This document shows positions 53,959 to 62,905 of a DNA stretch of 64,000 nucleotides, one piece after another (position 1 is the first letter of the stretch; each line of letters begins with the position of its first letter). A model generated the notes under the pieces. It ran no database searches and was not told where the DNA came from. It saw nothing but the letters and a program-made list of their open reading frames with translations. Both the position numbers and the translations under genes were made by a program. Source of the stretch: Xiphydria camelus. Lineage: Eukaryota; Arthropoda; Insecta; Hymenoptera; Xiphydriidae. The DNA lies in assembly GCA_963678675.1 (NCBI GenBank), contig OY783191.1:14599096-14663095 (forward strand). Direction: 5' to 3'.

Positions 53959-55426
53959 GTAATATTGACGAGATTGGCAAGATAGGCTTGCTGTGCATTT
54001 CTGTCGAGTGATCGGTACTGATTGAAGAGTATTGAACGATGGCGGTGCGAAAGAATCGAGCACTTCAATTTACATTTGCATATCAACTAAAAAAGAAAAT
54101 CGAATTAGAAGATAAATATATCAACGTCGATTTATTCTGTACATTTTTAAATATATTTCTGAGAAGAATAAATTATAAGAATTTTATTTCATTTACATGA
54201 AAATTATTTTTTCAAATATATCAACCCGATCGATAATTTGTATGAAAAATTATTCACACATTTCATGTATTATTAATATTTAAAAAGAAGAAAATACAAA
54301 GATTTTGAGGTTAAATAGCCAAAATGATTTGAATATTTTCGTTTCTTGCCGTAAGAAAATGCAAACATCTTGAGGTCAAGTTGTCAAAAACGATTCGGAT
54401 ATATCAGTCACATTATCAGAAAAAGCTCTAATTGAAAAACTTACCCTAAAGGAAGGCTGTTTTACTGCGAACTTTTTTTGCCCTTTGTCGTCATGTATTC
54501 CTCGCCTTTCGAACGACGCTGCCGATTTTTTTCTCGGGCTCGCATTTTTCTCCTATGATTTTGAAGCTACGGACAAGTTTTATATATCAAAATATTTGGA
54601 ATGACATGCCGAAAATTGATGTGCTTGTAAAAATTTAAAATTGATTATTGTAAAAGTTTCCTGAGTATTAATAACTAAGACACGTCACTCACCTTCGTCC
54701 TTTTCGTGATCTGTAGGTAACAATCTGGAGGAATCTGTGAAATTAACCTCAAAAAACGTCTGACACACAGATACACTTCACTGCAGAGACACTGACACGT
54801 GTCTCCCTCTCTTATTTTATGAGTGAACTGAGCCGATTTGAAAAAAAGCGCGAATTTCTCATAAAACGCCATAAGTAGTTAACAGGTTTTGACCGCGGAC
54901 TAGGCTGTAGATACCGAAATGTGATTTTCAAAAATCAATTTAAAAAAAACTAAAAGGAATTTCGCAGTTTCGTTGGTGGCATATTGACTGCATAAAAAAA
55001 ATGTTCCAGAAAATACAAAAAAGTCAATTTCGAAAAAAATGTCAGTTAACAGGTTTTGACCGCGGACCCTTCATATAGTGTCGCACCGCTCTCACTCACG
55101 TCGCCCTGACGTTTGTGTGCGCGCGCTGCTGCAGTTGTCTGCGAGTGTCAGTGAGACTGAGGGATGCTCTCGGCCTTCCGGACCTTGCAGGGGTTTCGTA
55201 GCATCCCGACCATGAATACCTCGCCAACCTAGTAGCCCAGGCAGTATGCATTATCTTATTTCCATTAGCGTATTTCCAGCGCCTCCTAGGTAAACGGTTC
55301 TACTTTTGGTTGATCAACGAAATTGATTCAATTTCATTGAACAGTGCTTTGAGAAACAAATTTTTGAAAATCGTGTCGCGCGCGCGTTCCATGTGTCTGG
55401 AATTCGCGTACATTACATCACCAATG

Positions 55427-55498
55427 CTTCGATAGCGCAACGGTCAAGTTGCCGGGCTGGGAGTCTCGATGTCGTGGGTTCAAATCTTGTTTTTTTTC
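55427..55498 (+). ncRNA. tRNA-like module with T run (arm, left)
   Basis: A box TAGCGCAACGG (55433-55443) and B box GGTTCAAATC (55477-55486) are 44 bases apart, and T8 follows at 55490-55497 with further T blocks. The phrase CCGGGCTGGGAGTCTCGATG is tRNA anticodon/variable-arm-like. The 3' acceptor strand is missing, so it is not a working tRNA gene. Mirror copy at 58462-58535. Confidence 0.55.
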
Positions 55499-55691
55499 TT
55501 TTTTTCTTTATTAACTCTTTTTTTCATTTCATTGCAATCACTTCTTGTTATTAAAAAGTGGTTTACATTACCGAATAAAATAATAGTTTCAATGTTTTTC
55601 ATAGTTTTACATTATTTTCTTCCTTATTGAGGTGAACCAATATTACATATTTGTAAGAACATTTGGAAACATCGTGGCATTTTTTTTACTC

Positions 55692-55840
55692 TTACATTTC
55701 GTCATTGGAATTTTTGGCTGCCGAAGATTTTGTGCATAATTTTGGATGATAATTGTCGAAAAAATATTTGAAGCACACTGTATTTTGACACCATGAGCAT
55801 TTATTTTGACGAATGGGACTTTGCCTCACGCACATTTACA
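55692..55840 (-). pseudogene. Pogo-like transposase C-terminus (left arm)
   Basis: The - strand reads RQSPIRQNKCSWCQNTVCFK, YFFDNYHPKLC and a Ser/Lys tail to a stop at 55692. The CSWC...VCF-x-x-FF-x-x-YHPK-x-C cluster is the same zinc-binding tail as at 36013-36395. Catalytic parts are absent. Confidence 0.7.
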
Positions 55841-56835
55841 CTTTAAAAGCGTGATGGAAAAGCAAATTTCATTGTTTCATTCAGTGTTTCAAATGTTTTT
55901 TGAAAAAAATTCCCATAAAGAAATGTAAGAGCAAAAAAAAATGCCAAATTTCGTAGGGGTTTCGTAGCATCGCGACCATGAATACCTCGCCAACCTAGTA
56001 GCCGAGGCAGTATGCATTATCTTATTTCCATTAATTTCTTACCAGCGCGTCCTAGGTAAAAGGTAAGCAGGTATTATGAAAATTGTAGAGGATACAAGTT
56101 TTGTTTAAAACATTTTTTTTCTGAAACAAATAATTGCAGGGTTGGGCTTCAGTAAACTGGAGCGCTTTTCTTACAATTATTGCATTCACGTACCCTTTTC
56201 ACTCTCAACGTTGCTAATTACTGATTCATTACCAGAAGTTATGTGTTTTTACCTGAAGCATAGAGAAATCAACAATTCGACAGCGTTAAATGTAGGAATA
56301 TTATATTTATAGTAATTAGGAACAGAACAAGAAAAGAAATTTTACATTCGGAAACAAACCACCAATGTCATTGGTAGTATAACCAGCCTGTTTTCTTATG
56401 GAAATATTTGAGATGAAGAGAATAAAAAATTATTTTGACCTTTCCAATCGAAGTGGATCGCCTCCTAGGTAAAACTAGGTTCCGTAGGTTCTACTTTTGG
56501 ATGATCAACGAAATTGATTCAATTGCATTGAACAGTGCTTCCCCGTGAGGATAAACGTTCGCGTTGACTTGTGCATTCAATTCTATGTTCAGTTGCATAG
56601 ATTCAATGTTGTTGATCAATGAATCTGACTAATGAGATTGACTAATTGTCCCACGGTAAACGGAACTCGGAAGACCGTTTCGTACCGCTTAAGTTTCTAA
56701 ATCATAAATACCTCGCCATCGACGAATGCGCACGTTTCGGCAAAACATGGGCTGCGAATGCACTCGCGGTCCCGTACCTTCCCGATAATTACCGGACGAT
56801 CAGAGCAAACCGTTTTCGGCGGTGCCTCACTGTAA

Positions 56836-57594
56836 GGCCGGCATTATACTATAAAAGATCTTTATTATATTTATAAAATATATATTTTGACTAAAAATTT
56901 GACTGTGTAATGTAAAATGTAAAGTTCTTCTAGTAAAAGTAATAGGAAACTGCGACATTTTACGAAACTTTGAGTAGACGGGGCTGCGAGCTTATTAACA
57001 GCCTACATTCGCCGATCATACCGCTCGCCTCGCCATTGCGACCGATTGCGGGATTAACTCTAAATTTAATTAGCGCTTCGCTTAGATCGCGATGATTATG
57101 AACGGTAAAAACCAATATAGACGTCCGCTTAAGGTGCGATGGAACACTGCTATTATAAAAATTGAAAAATGTACTTGTACTATTACATCGATACGTATGG
57201 GAATAACGTTCAACTATAACTAAAGAAGTAATGTGTTAACGCTGCATCCGAAGTATTCCTTCAGGATACACTCTCGACTTTGGCAAATAATTCCGATGCA
57301 TTTTAAGAACATTGAAGAAGTTTGCACTTATTTATTTGCCAAAGAAAAATCCACAGCAAATAAACTGCGTTTTAAGTTAATTACCCGTAATATCGGTTTC
57401 AATTTCAATGTATCCAAGGTTATTTGTGCTTCGGACGCATCCATTTTTACTGATAATATATAGTGGTCAAACATTTAAAACAGTGGAATATATGTACTCA
57501 ACTTCTCTCTTTAAAATAAATGTTATGAAATAAATTTTGTAAAAGATATGACAAAAGATTTTTTTCAAAGATCTTTTATAGTGCAATGCCGACC
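56836..57594. mobile_element. PIF/Harbinger-like element with TAA target
   Basis: GGCCGGCATTATACTATAAA, then AGATCTTT at the left is mirrored at the right with two changes (GGTCGGCATTGCACTATAAA). TAA flanks both sides (56833-56835, 57595-57597), the PIF/Harbinger target. At 759 bp and without a recognisable DDE or Myb-like frame it is non-autonomous. Confidence 0.75.
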
Positions 57595-57623
57595 TAAAGC
57601 TCGCAACAGACTATGCATGTATT

Positions 57624-58033
57624 CGACGATTGACCGTCTCAAATTATAATAATAATTTTTTTTAAATAACTACATTTACAGGCATGTAGACAGAATTTCA
57701 TCTATTTTAATTTCTTTTAAATCAACGGCTCGACATTTTTCAATGAAACGAAACATACAGTGTCGAAAAAGTATCAATGAACACAGCAAAAAAATTAAAT
57801 TAATTTTCCCTTTGGTTATCGAGAAATAATTAGTTAACATTATCGAGAGATAATTAATTTCATTTTTTGCTGTATTCATTGATACTTTCTCCACACTATG
57901 TTTCATTTCATTGAAAAGTGTCGAGCCCTTGATTTCAAGGAAAATTAGAATACATGAAATCTCCTGTCTGAACACATGTACATTTAATTATTTTAAAAAA
58001 TTTATAATTACACTTTCAGACGGTCAATCGTCG
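57624..58033. mobile_element. MITE, TIR CGACGATTGACCGTCT
   Basis: CGACGATTGACCGTCT is mirrored at 58018-58033. Inside, a second inverted pair of about 100 bp (57715-57815 and 57860-57950, with TCGACA(T/C)TTTTCAATGAAA) forms a hairpin. The ORF 57676-57975 is a palindrome shadow. Target duplication not clear. Confidence 0.7.
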
Positions 58034-58128
58034 TCGGGTGTGCTTATTTCGTAGTTAATTTTTTGAACTATCTACCATATAAATTAAAAAAAAGTCGAAA
58101 TGACCAGTTACACGACGACAACCTCAAA

Positions 58129-58267
58129 CAAACAAGCAAAGTCCCATTCGTCAAAATAAATGCTCATGGTGTCAAAATACAGTGTGCTTCAAATGTTTTT
58201 TCGACAATTATCATCCAAAATTATGAACAAAATCTTCGGCAACCAAAAATTCCAATGACGAAATGTA
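58129..58267 (+). pseudogene. Pogo-like transposase C-terminus (right arm)
   Basis: Mirror copy of 55692-55840. The frame reads QNKCSWCQNTVCFKCFFDNY, HPKL and then TGA where the left copy has TGC. The left copy has Tyr in FKYFF where this one has Cys. The two arms have therefore diverged by at least two coding changes. Confidence 0.7.
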
Positions 58268-58461
58268 AGAGTAAAAAAAATGCCACGATGTTTCCAAATG
58301 TTCTTACAAATATGTAATATTGGTTCACCTCAATAAGGAAGAAAATAATGTAAAACTATGAAAAACATTGAAACTATTATTTTATTCGGTAATGTAAACC
58401 ACTTTTTAATAACAAGAAGTGATTGCAATGAAATGAAAAAAAGAGTTAATAAAGAAAAAAA

Positions 58462-58535
58462 GAAAAAAAAACAAGATTTGAACCCACGACATCGAGACTC
58501 CCAGCCCGGCAACTTGACCGTTGCGCTATTGAAGC
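58462..58535 (-). ncRNA. tRNA-like module with T run (arm, right)
   Basis: Mirror of 55427-55498. On the - strand: A box TAGCGCAACGG (58518-58528), B box GGTTCAAATC (58475-58484), then a T9 run (58463-58471). Confidence 0.55.
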
Positions 58536-58890
58536 ATTGGTGATGTAATGTACGCCAATTCCAGACACTTGGAACGCGCGCGCGACACGATTTTCAAAAA
58601 TTTGTTTCTCAAAGCACTGTTCAATGAAATTGAATCAATTTCGTTGATCAACCAAAAGTAGAACCGTTTACCTAGGAGGCGCTGGAAATACGCTAATGGA
58701 AATAAGATAATGTATACTGCCTGGGCTACTAGGTTGGCAAGGTATTAATGGTCGGGATGCTACGAAACCCCTGCAAGGTCCGGAAGGCCGAGAGCATCCC
58801 TCAGTCTCACTGACACTCGCAGCCAACTGCAGCAGCGCGCGCACACAAACGTCAGGGCGACGTGAGTGAGAGCGGTGCGACACTATATAT

Positions 58891-59473
58891 TTTTGCCACC
58901 CCGAGTCGTCTATTTTGACCTGCTTACCCCCTAGAACACCTAAAATAATCCTAAGTTCCTCCTCAAAACCCTACATTCTATTTTCAACCCTGATTTCCGC
59001 CTAGAGGTCCTACTACCTCCTGCTACCATCCTTTTCAGCCTAAATTTCCGCAATCATCTTTTACCTTTTGCAAATACCACCTATATATTAAGCCTATAAC
59101 TCCTCTACGATGTAGTGAATGATAATTTTTTCGCTTTATTTAATAAATCTTGAACTTTTTTTATGAAAAATACATAAAACCGTAATTAGAGTAATTAGAA
59201 GAGTATTTCCCACTTTCTGCTTTCCTTTCTTGATCACTAATAAAAGATTATTTTATAAGAAGAATGACAAAATCTATTTATCCTAAATTTCACTGAAACC
59301 AAACTTTATTTCCAAAAATTGTTTACAACATGAATTACTACATTAAAAACTTAGGCATAGACATAGTCAATCATTATTATTTATTAATTTTAATCCCCAT
59401 ATATATTCGCCCAAAATTTATTAGAACTATAGAGAATACACAGTATTTCGGCAGGCAAAATTTTGTATTCAAT
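58891..59473. other. Unassigned spacer
   Basis: No gene or terminal repeat was recognised. The block 58905-59060 is a C/T-rich stretch with several CCTAAA/CCTACT words, perhaps related to the CCTGGGAAGTCCT arrays of the 26.8-kb palindrome. Confidence 0.35.
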
Positions 59474-59740
59474 TTATTCCAACTCTTTATCGTTTACTGG
59501 TATGCCAATATATACTTCATTGTCTGCAATGTTCATAAAGACACACACAGTGTGTAAAGATTGTACTGGTACAGCCAAAATATTGTCGGTCACCTGAACT
59601 TTGCATAGACATTTCGTGGTCGCATAAGTGAATCGATCACCTGTGGCCTGAAAAACCTCCGCAATTTGAACTTCTTGAGTGATACCGAAGTGTTGACCAA
59701 TGTAGTGACATACCGGAAGCATACAATGACATTCTCTCAT
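59474..59740 (-). CDS. Unrecognised 88-aa ORF with protein-like composition
   Basis: The frame reads MRECHCMLPVCHYIGQHFGI, TQEVQIAEVFQATGDRFTYA, TTKCLCKVQVTDNILAVPVQ and ends NEVYIGIPVNDKELE. It is less AT-biased than its surroundings, contains an alternating hydrophobic pattern suggesting beta strands, and has an orderly stop. I do not recognise the family. It is probably the C-terminal exon of a transposon protein, perhaps of the 13.7-kb outer structure. A chance frame cannot be excluded. Confidence 0.4.
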   Translation of the reverse strand: MRECHCMLPVCHYIGQHFGITQEVQIAEVFQATGDRFTYATTKCLCKVQVTDNILAVPVQSLHTVCVFMNIADNEVYIGIPVNDKELE

Positions 59741-59800
59741 AGCTTTAATAAAATAGCTGCGTACCTTATAGGCAAGTTTATTTTATCACTTGTCAGACAA

Positions 59801-59884
59801 TCGAGTATGGCTACATTGGTAGCGTGCTGGACTCGCATGCCTAAGGACCCGGGTTCGATTCCCCCGTAGTATTTTTTTTTTTTC
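59801..59884 (+). ncRNA. tRNA-like module with T run
   Basis: A box TGGCTACATTGG (59808-59819) and B box GGTTCGATTC (59852-59861) are 44 bases apart. The D stem GCTA/TAGC pairs perfectly and a T run of about 12 follows at 59872. Acceptor and T stems pair poorly, so this is tRNA-derived, not a proven tRNA. Confidence 0.55.
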
Positions 59885-60446
59885 ATTACGAAATTGTTAA
59901 ATTTTTTTTACAACGTACGGAAACGAACGTGCAAACACTTCGTAAATTTATTGTGAATGCACTGTGTCTTCATAAGATTTTTAAATTAAAAAATAACAAA
60001 ATTAATATAATAATGATAGTTCAAACAGTGCAAATTGTACCGAATTATTCCATAAATAATGAATGATTAATTATCATAATCGCTATTGTTTTGAAAAAGA
60101 AAGTATCAAATTATTTTATAAAATTTATAATGAGAAGAACCTTCGAGAGCAGTCACTGTCATGTTCGGTTTCTATATGAAGACCTTGTGACCAGAAGGGG
60201 ATAAGCCACAATTTCGTCAAACACTCGAAAACCCTTAAATAAACATTTGCGTTACCTCTGTTTTGTTTTTAATTACATATTTCCAAACAAATGTTGACCT
60301 TATTTCCGATACAAATTAAAAACCTGGATTTCACGATTTGAGAATGAGTTAAAAATGACGTTTTCTCAAAAACTTTGTTTGGTGGCATGTCCCCTTCTGG
60401 TCCCAAGGTCTTCATATATGACTGGAGTCGACCAGCACCACTCGAA

Positions 60447-60566
60447 GAGTCGGTGGCTCAATTGGTAGAGTGCGAAAGCATTCCCAGTTTCGAAGCAGCT
60501 CGTCCTTAAGATCGCAGGTTCGAGTCCCGGTAGGGTATATCCTAGTAGTGTCGGTTTTTTTTTTTC
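60447..60566 (+). ncRNA. tRNA-like module with long variable region and T run
   Basis: A box TGGCTCAATTGG (60454-60465), B box GGTTCGAGTC (60517-60526) and a T11 run at 60555-60565. The D stem GCTC/GAGT pairs. The 63-base box spacing would need an intron or a long variable arm. The 28 bases between B box and T run are longer than in a mature tRNA gene. Confidence 0.45.
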
Positions 60567-61505
60567 ATATATGATGCAATATAAAGCAATATTATAAGGC
60601 ACTGCGTGCGTTCCCTTTTTTGCAATCCCTCAGTGAGGATCCAGAGGTTCAAATTATAATTTAAATTTCGACTCGAGTAAGGTGTATTTCACTGAAAATT
60701 GCACCCCCTTATTTCCTCCTTAAACCTCGGATTCGGGAAATAACTCGACGTTGTAGGTGCTAAGCAGGGCCTAGTTTTCAATGTAATTTAAGACCTGGTT
60801 TCATCCTTTACCTCCTACTGAGGTAGGAGGTTTAGGGTCTACTCAGGTTTAATTTGACGACGCGGGACAGTTTGCGTAGTCAGTGGTGATCATCGCATAA
60901 ATCTCCTTCCTTTTCAATTTAGCATATCTTGCAAACCAGGCGAGATACGTTGAATTGCTATTTATCTTTTTCTTCAGAAATAATCCAAAATAAACGATGG
61001 TATAATTAAAAATTTTTTAAATTGCAAATTTCTATGTAAATTCAAGCATTTAAAACTTTAAAAATCAATCATATGTAAACAACAATGAAAAAATCAAAAT
61101 TTGGTTTCGCTAGGAAAAATGATGAGATTTTTCTAAACGGGTTACAAAAAAAAATTGCAAAAATCTTAATTTTTGGATTTGTTATGAATATTTGAACATT
61201 TCAACTCATCTGGAGGTCCTAGCTTCTTAGGCGTTGAAGATAGGGGGTAAAAAGTGTAAGCTTTTTTGTAGATAATTTTATTATCTACAACTTTTGTCTT
61301 AACTATTTTTCAATATATCACGTAGTTTTCAAAATATTAGCGAAGAATCGATTTTTTCAACAATAAATAATTTTTTACAGCCGTACCCGGTTGGTGATTT
61401 TTCTTTTAATATGTTCCCTCGATTAATAACATCAAAACACACCTTTTCCCAAGTTTTCGCCCGTATGTCTCAATTTTCGATTTAAACGGAAATTTTACTG
61501 GACTA

Positions 61506-61897
61506 TTGGTGGAGCAGGACTAGCACCTAGCCTTAAACCTAAAGGGCCTTCTAAACGGGCAATATTTTACTGCAATATGTGGCTGCAACACAGTGGCCGG
61601 CAACATTGCCAGCAATACCAGCCAGATTATGCCATTTAGGATAATATTTTTAGTATGTCCCGGCCATATAGCTACACATTTTTGGTACCGGCGCAAGCAT
61701 TTATATGTGTTGCAGGCAAGTTGCCAGACGATCGCTTGGCGAGCGAAAATACTCTGCAATAGGGACCGTGCAAGGCGTTTAGGGTGCCATCCGAAATCTG
61801 TTGTGCAACATAATGTGGAGGAATTTAACGAGCGCATAAAGGGCAATTACAATGAAAGTCCTTTTTATTAATTAAAATTAAATATTGTTTTTGTAAA
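61506..61897. other. Flank with possible transposon end
   Basis: AGGGCCTTCTAAACGGGCAA at 61548 looks like a terminal repeat, and GGCTGCAACA, GGCCGGCAACA and TGTTGCAGGCAAG words follow as a subterminal array. No partner end was found. The 92-codon frame 61593-61871 is not recognisable. Confidence 0.35.
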
Positions 61898-61951
61898 ATG
61901 CCAGCGTCGAAAAGAACCTGTTGCGTCGAAGGTTGCTCAAATACACCAGGG
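61898..61951 (+). pseudogene. Start of a THAP-like zinc finger exon, interrupted
   Basis: ATG at 61898 opens MPASKRTCCVEGCSNTPG, the typical beginning of a C2CH/THAP-type domain. At about 61948 it runs into CAGGGCCCTATAACACAAGC, which looks like the end of another transposon followed by an array of CAATTGTA and CTTGTAG words to about 62200. Confidence 0.45.
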
Positions 61952-62689
61952 CCCTATAACACAAGCACTACAATTGTAACAATTGTAGAATTTTACTTGT
62001 AGACTTGTCAAAATTCTGTAACACATCGCAACGTGTAGCTATATGCGCCGAACTTGTTATTACGGAGAATTTTCTACACTTGTAGAGCTGTTCTGTAACT
62101 CAACGTGAACACTTGTAAGTTTGTGTTACCGATTTTACTACAATTGTAAGAAAATTTTCACCTAACTAAAACCATGGGTAGAATTTCCTACAAGTGTCAG
62201 TTTTAGCGTTTTAGGAAGCGCTTTAGTCGAAATACTAGGAGTGGGAAAAAAAAGCAGAAACGGTGTACACGCGTTCGCAGTGCAAAGAGGCAACGCAATT
62301 AAGGAGGAACATCAGTAAAATGAAAATGGACCAATTACCAAGATTTTTTTCTTATAATCTTCACTTCATCAGAACGCTAATGTCAAAATTTGAAATAAAT
62401 TCACTTAACCGTTTTTTAAAAATTCATGTTTAAAAACTCACCGATTAATATGGAGCCTTATGGACCGATGATTTGATAGTCATAATATTGGCTCTTAAAA
62501 TGGAAGAAATGGTAACACGAAAACGTTTTATTTTGCATGTAGTTATAAACTTCTATCCTGCACAGTTTAAACCAATTTCACTTAGTAATTTTTACGTATT
62601 TTAGTAAAAGGTTTCGAGAAAACGGAATTTTTGAACGAATACGGGAAAACGTAGCAATAGTGCGTGACGTCAGAGGAGAGGTCAGACGG
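61952..62689. other. Array of ACAATTGTA/CTTGTAG words, then unassigned
   Basis: Between 61960 and 62200 at least ten TTGTA or TACAA words occur, many paired as inverted repeats, as in transposon subterminal regions. The rest shows nothing recognisable. Confidence 0.35.
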
Positions 62690-62905
62690 TCCAGCGCACC
62701 GCTAGGATTCAAACCCGAGACTAATACAGCATAACCCGCGCAGCACCGCACAATTGCAGGGACCTTGGAATTTACCATTGGCCGGGCTTGGTCGGTACTC
62801 TCATTTATACCGGCAGAAGTCGAGTCGGTAGTTAGAGTTGGTGTCAATTCGGGAGATCGAAGCATCTAATCACGAAATCGTGAATTTGTGAATTATATGG
62901 TGAGT
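62690..62905. mobile_element. CCG-family fragment
   Basis: GTGTCAATTCGGGAGATCGA, then AGCATCTAATCACGAAATCG and GGTGAGTAATTTCC, match the shared module of the CCG-ended foldbacks; 62755-62905 mirrors 31018-31115. A B-box-like GGTTTGAATCC is on the - strand at about 62705-62716, without a convincing A box. Confidence 0.55.

Larger units (their letters stand above)
48826..54872 (-). pseudogene. DUF7869-type transposon gene, spliced, with frameshifts
   Basis: Exon 1 (54694-54872) starts MAFYEKFALFFKSAQFTHKI and ends at AAG with donor GTGAGT. Exon 2 (about 54440-54560) has QRRSKGEEYMTTKGKK and a donor GTAAGT. The main exon (50330 down to 49041) reads LPVPVCKSTFQDTFGLGREE, DRRGGGRNIKYTSAQRD, KEYLSCDLNYQKLHQEF, then, after a frameshift near 49930, FHKPRVDTCSTCDKLAAKLK, CLSIDLQQVIPLPTLTHGEM, NLIVWSDNYPGQNKNKILIM and HKFLVSGHNFLSCDRDFALI. 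A donor GTTAGT follows. The last exon (48966-48826) ends with SAEKQKDLRE...EKQEFFEELL after one more frameshift. Conserved acids are D in SIDLQQ, D in WSDN-x-x-GQN and D/E in CDRDFALIE, an RNase H-like arrangement. Only two or three slips separate it from an open gene. Confidence 0.75.
48411..55076. mobile_element. 6.7-kb element carrying a DUF7869-type gene
   Basis: ATATGAAGGGTCCGCGGTCA, then AAACCTGTTAACTGACATTTT at the left is mirrored at the right (55025-55076). The word GCGGTGAAAACCTGTTA recurs subterminally at 48638, and AACAGGTTTTGACCGCGGAC at 54882. The - strand gene starts near the right end (54872) and stops near the left end (48826), which is how an autonomous transposon is built. 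Later insertions occupy roughly 50340-54170. No target duplication found. Confidence 0.7.
55079..58890. mobile_element. 3.8-kb palindrome with pogo tails and tRNA-like arms
   Basis: Arms 55079-55827 and 58138-58890 (about 750 bp) are near-perfect mirrors. They begin with the GC-rich GACGTTTGTGTGCGCGCGC block, then hold a tRNA-like module with T run, then the Cys/His end of a pogo-like transposase (stops at 55692 and 58267). Parts of the outer arm are also repeated directly at 55951-56066 and 56455-56560. A PIF/Harbinger-like element and a MITE lie in the centre. Confidence 0.75.
47766..61505. mobile_element. 13.7-kb structure with 630-bp inverted ends
   Basis: The left arm 47766-48402 and right arm 60869-61505 are inverted repeats of about 630 bp with high identity. 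The ends read TAGTCCAGTAAAATTTCCGT, with TTG on both sides (47763-47765 and 61506-61508), a possible 3-bp duplication. All elements from 48411 to 60566 lie inside. The gene belonging to the outer element is not certain; the unassigned - strand frame at 59474-59740 is one candidate. It may be a very large transposon or two MITE-like ends that trapped other elements. Confidence 0.6.

Noticed and set aside
62690..62770. B-box-like GGTTTGAATCC on the - strand as a seventh tRNA-like module
   Set aside because: No matching A box 40-60 bases upstream and no T run downstream.
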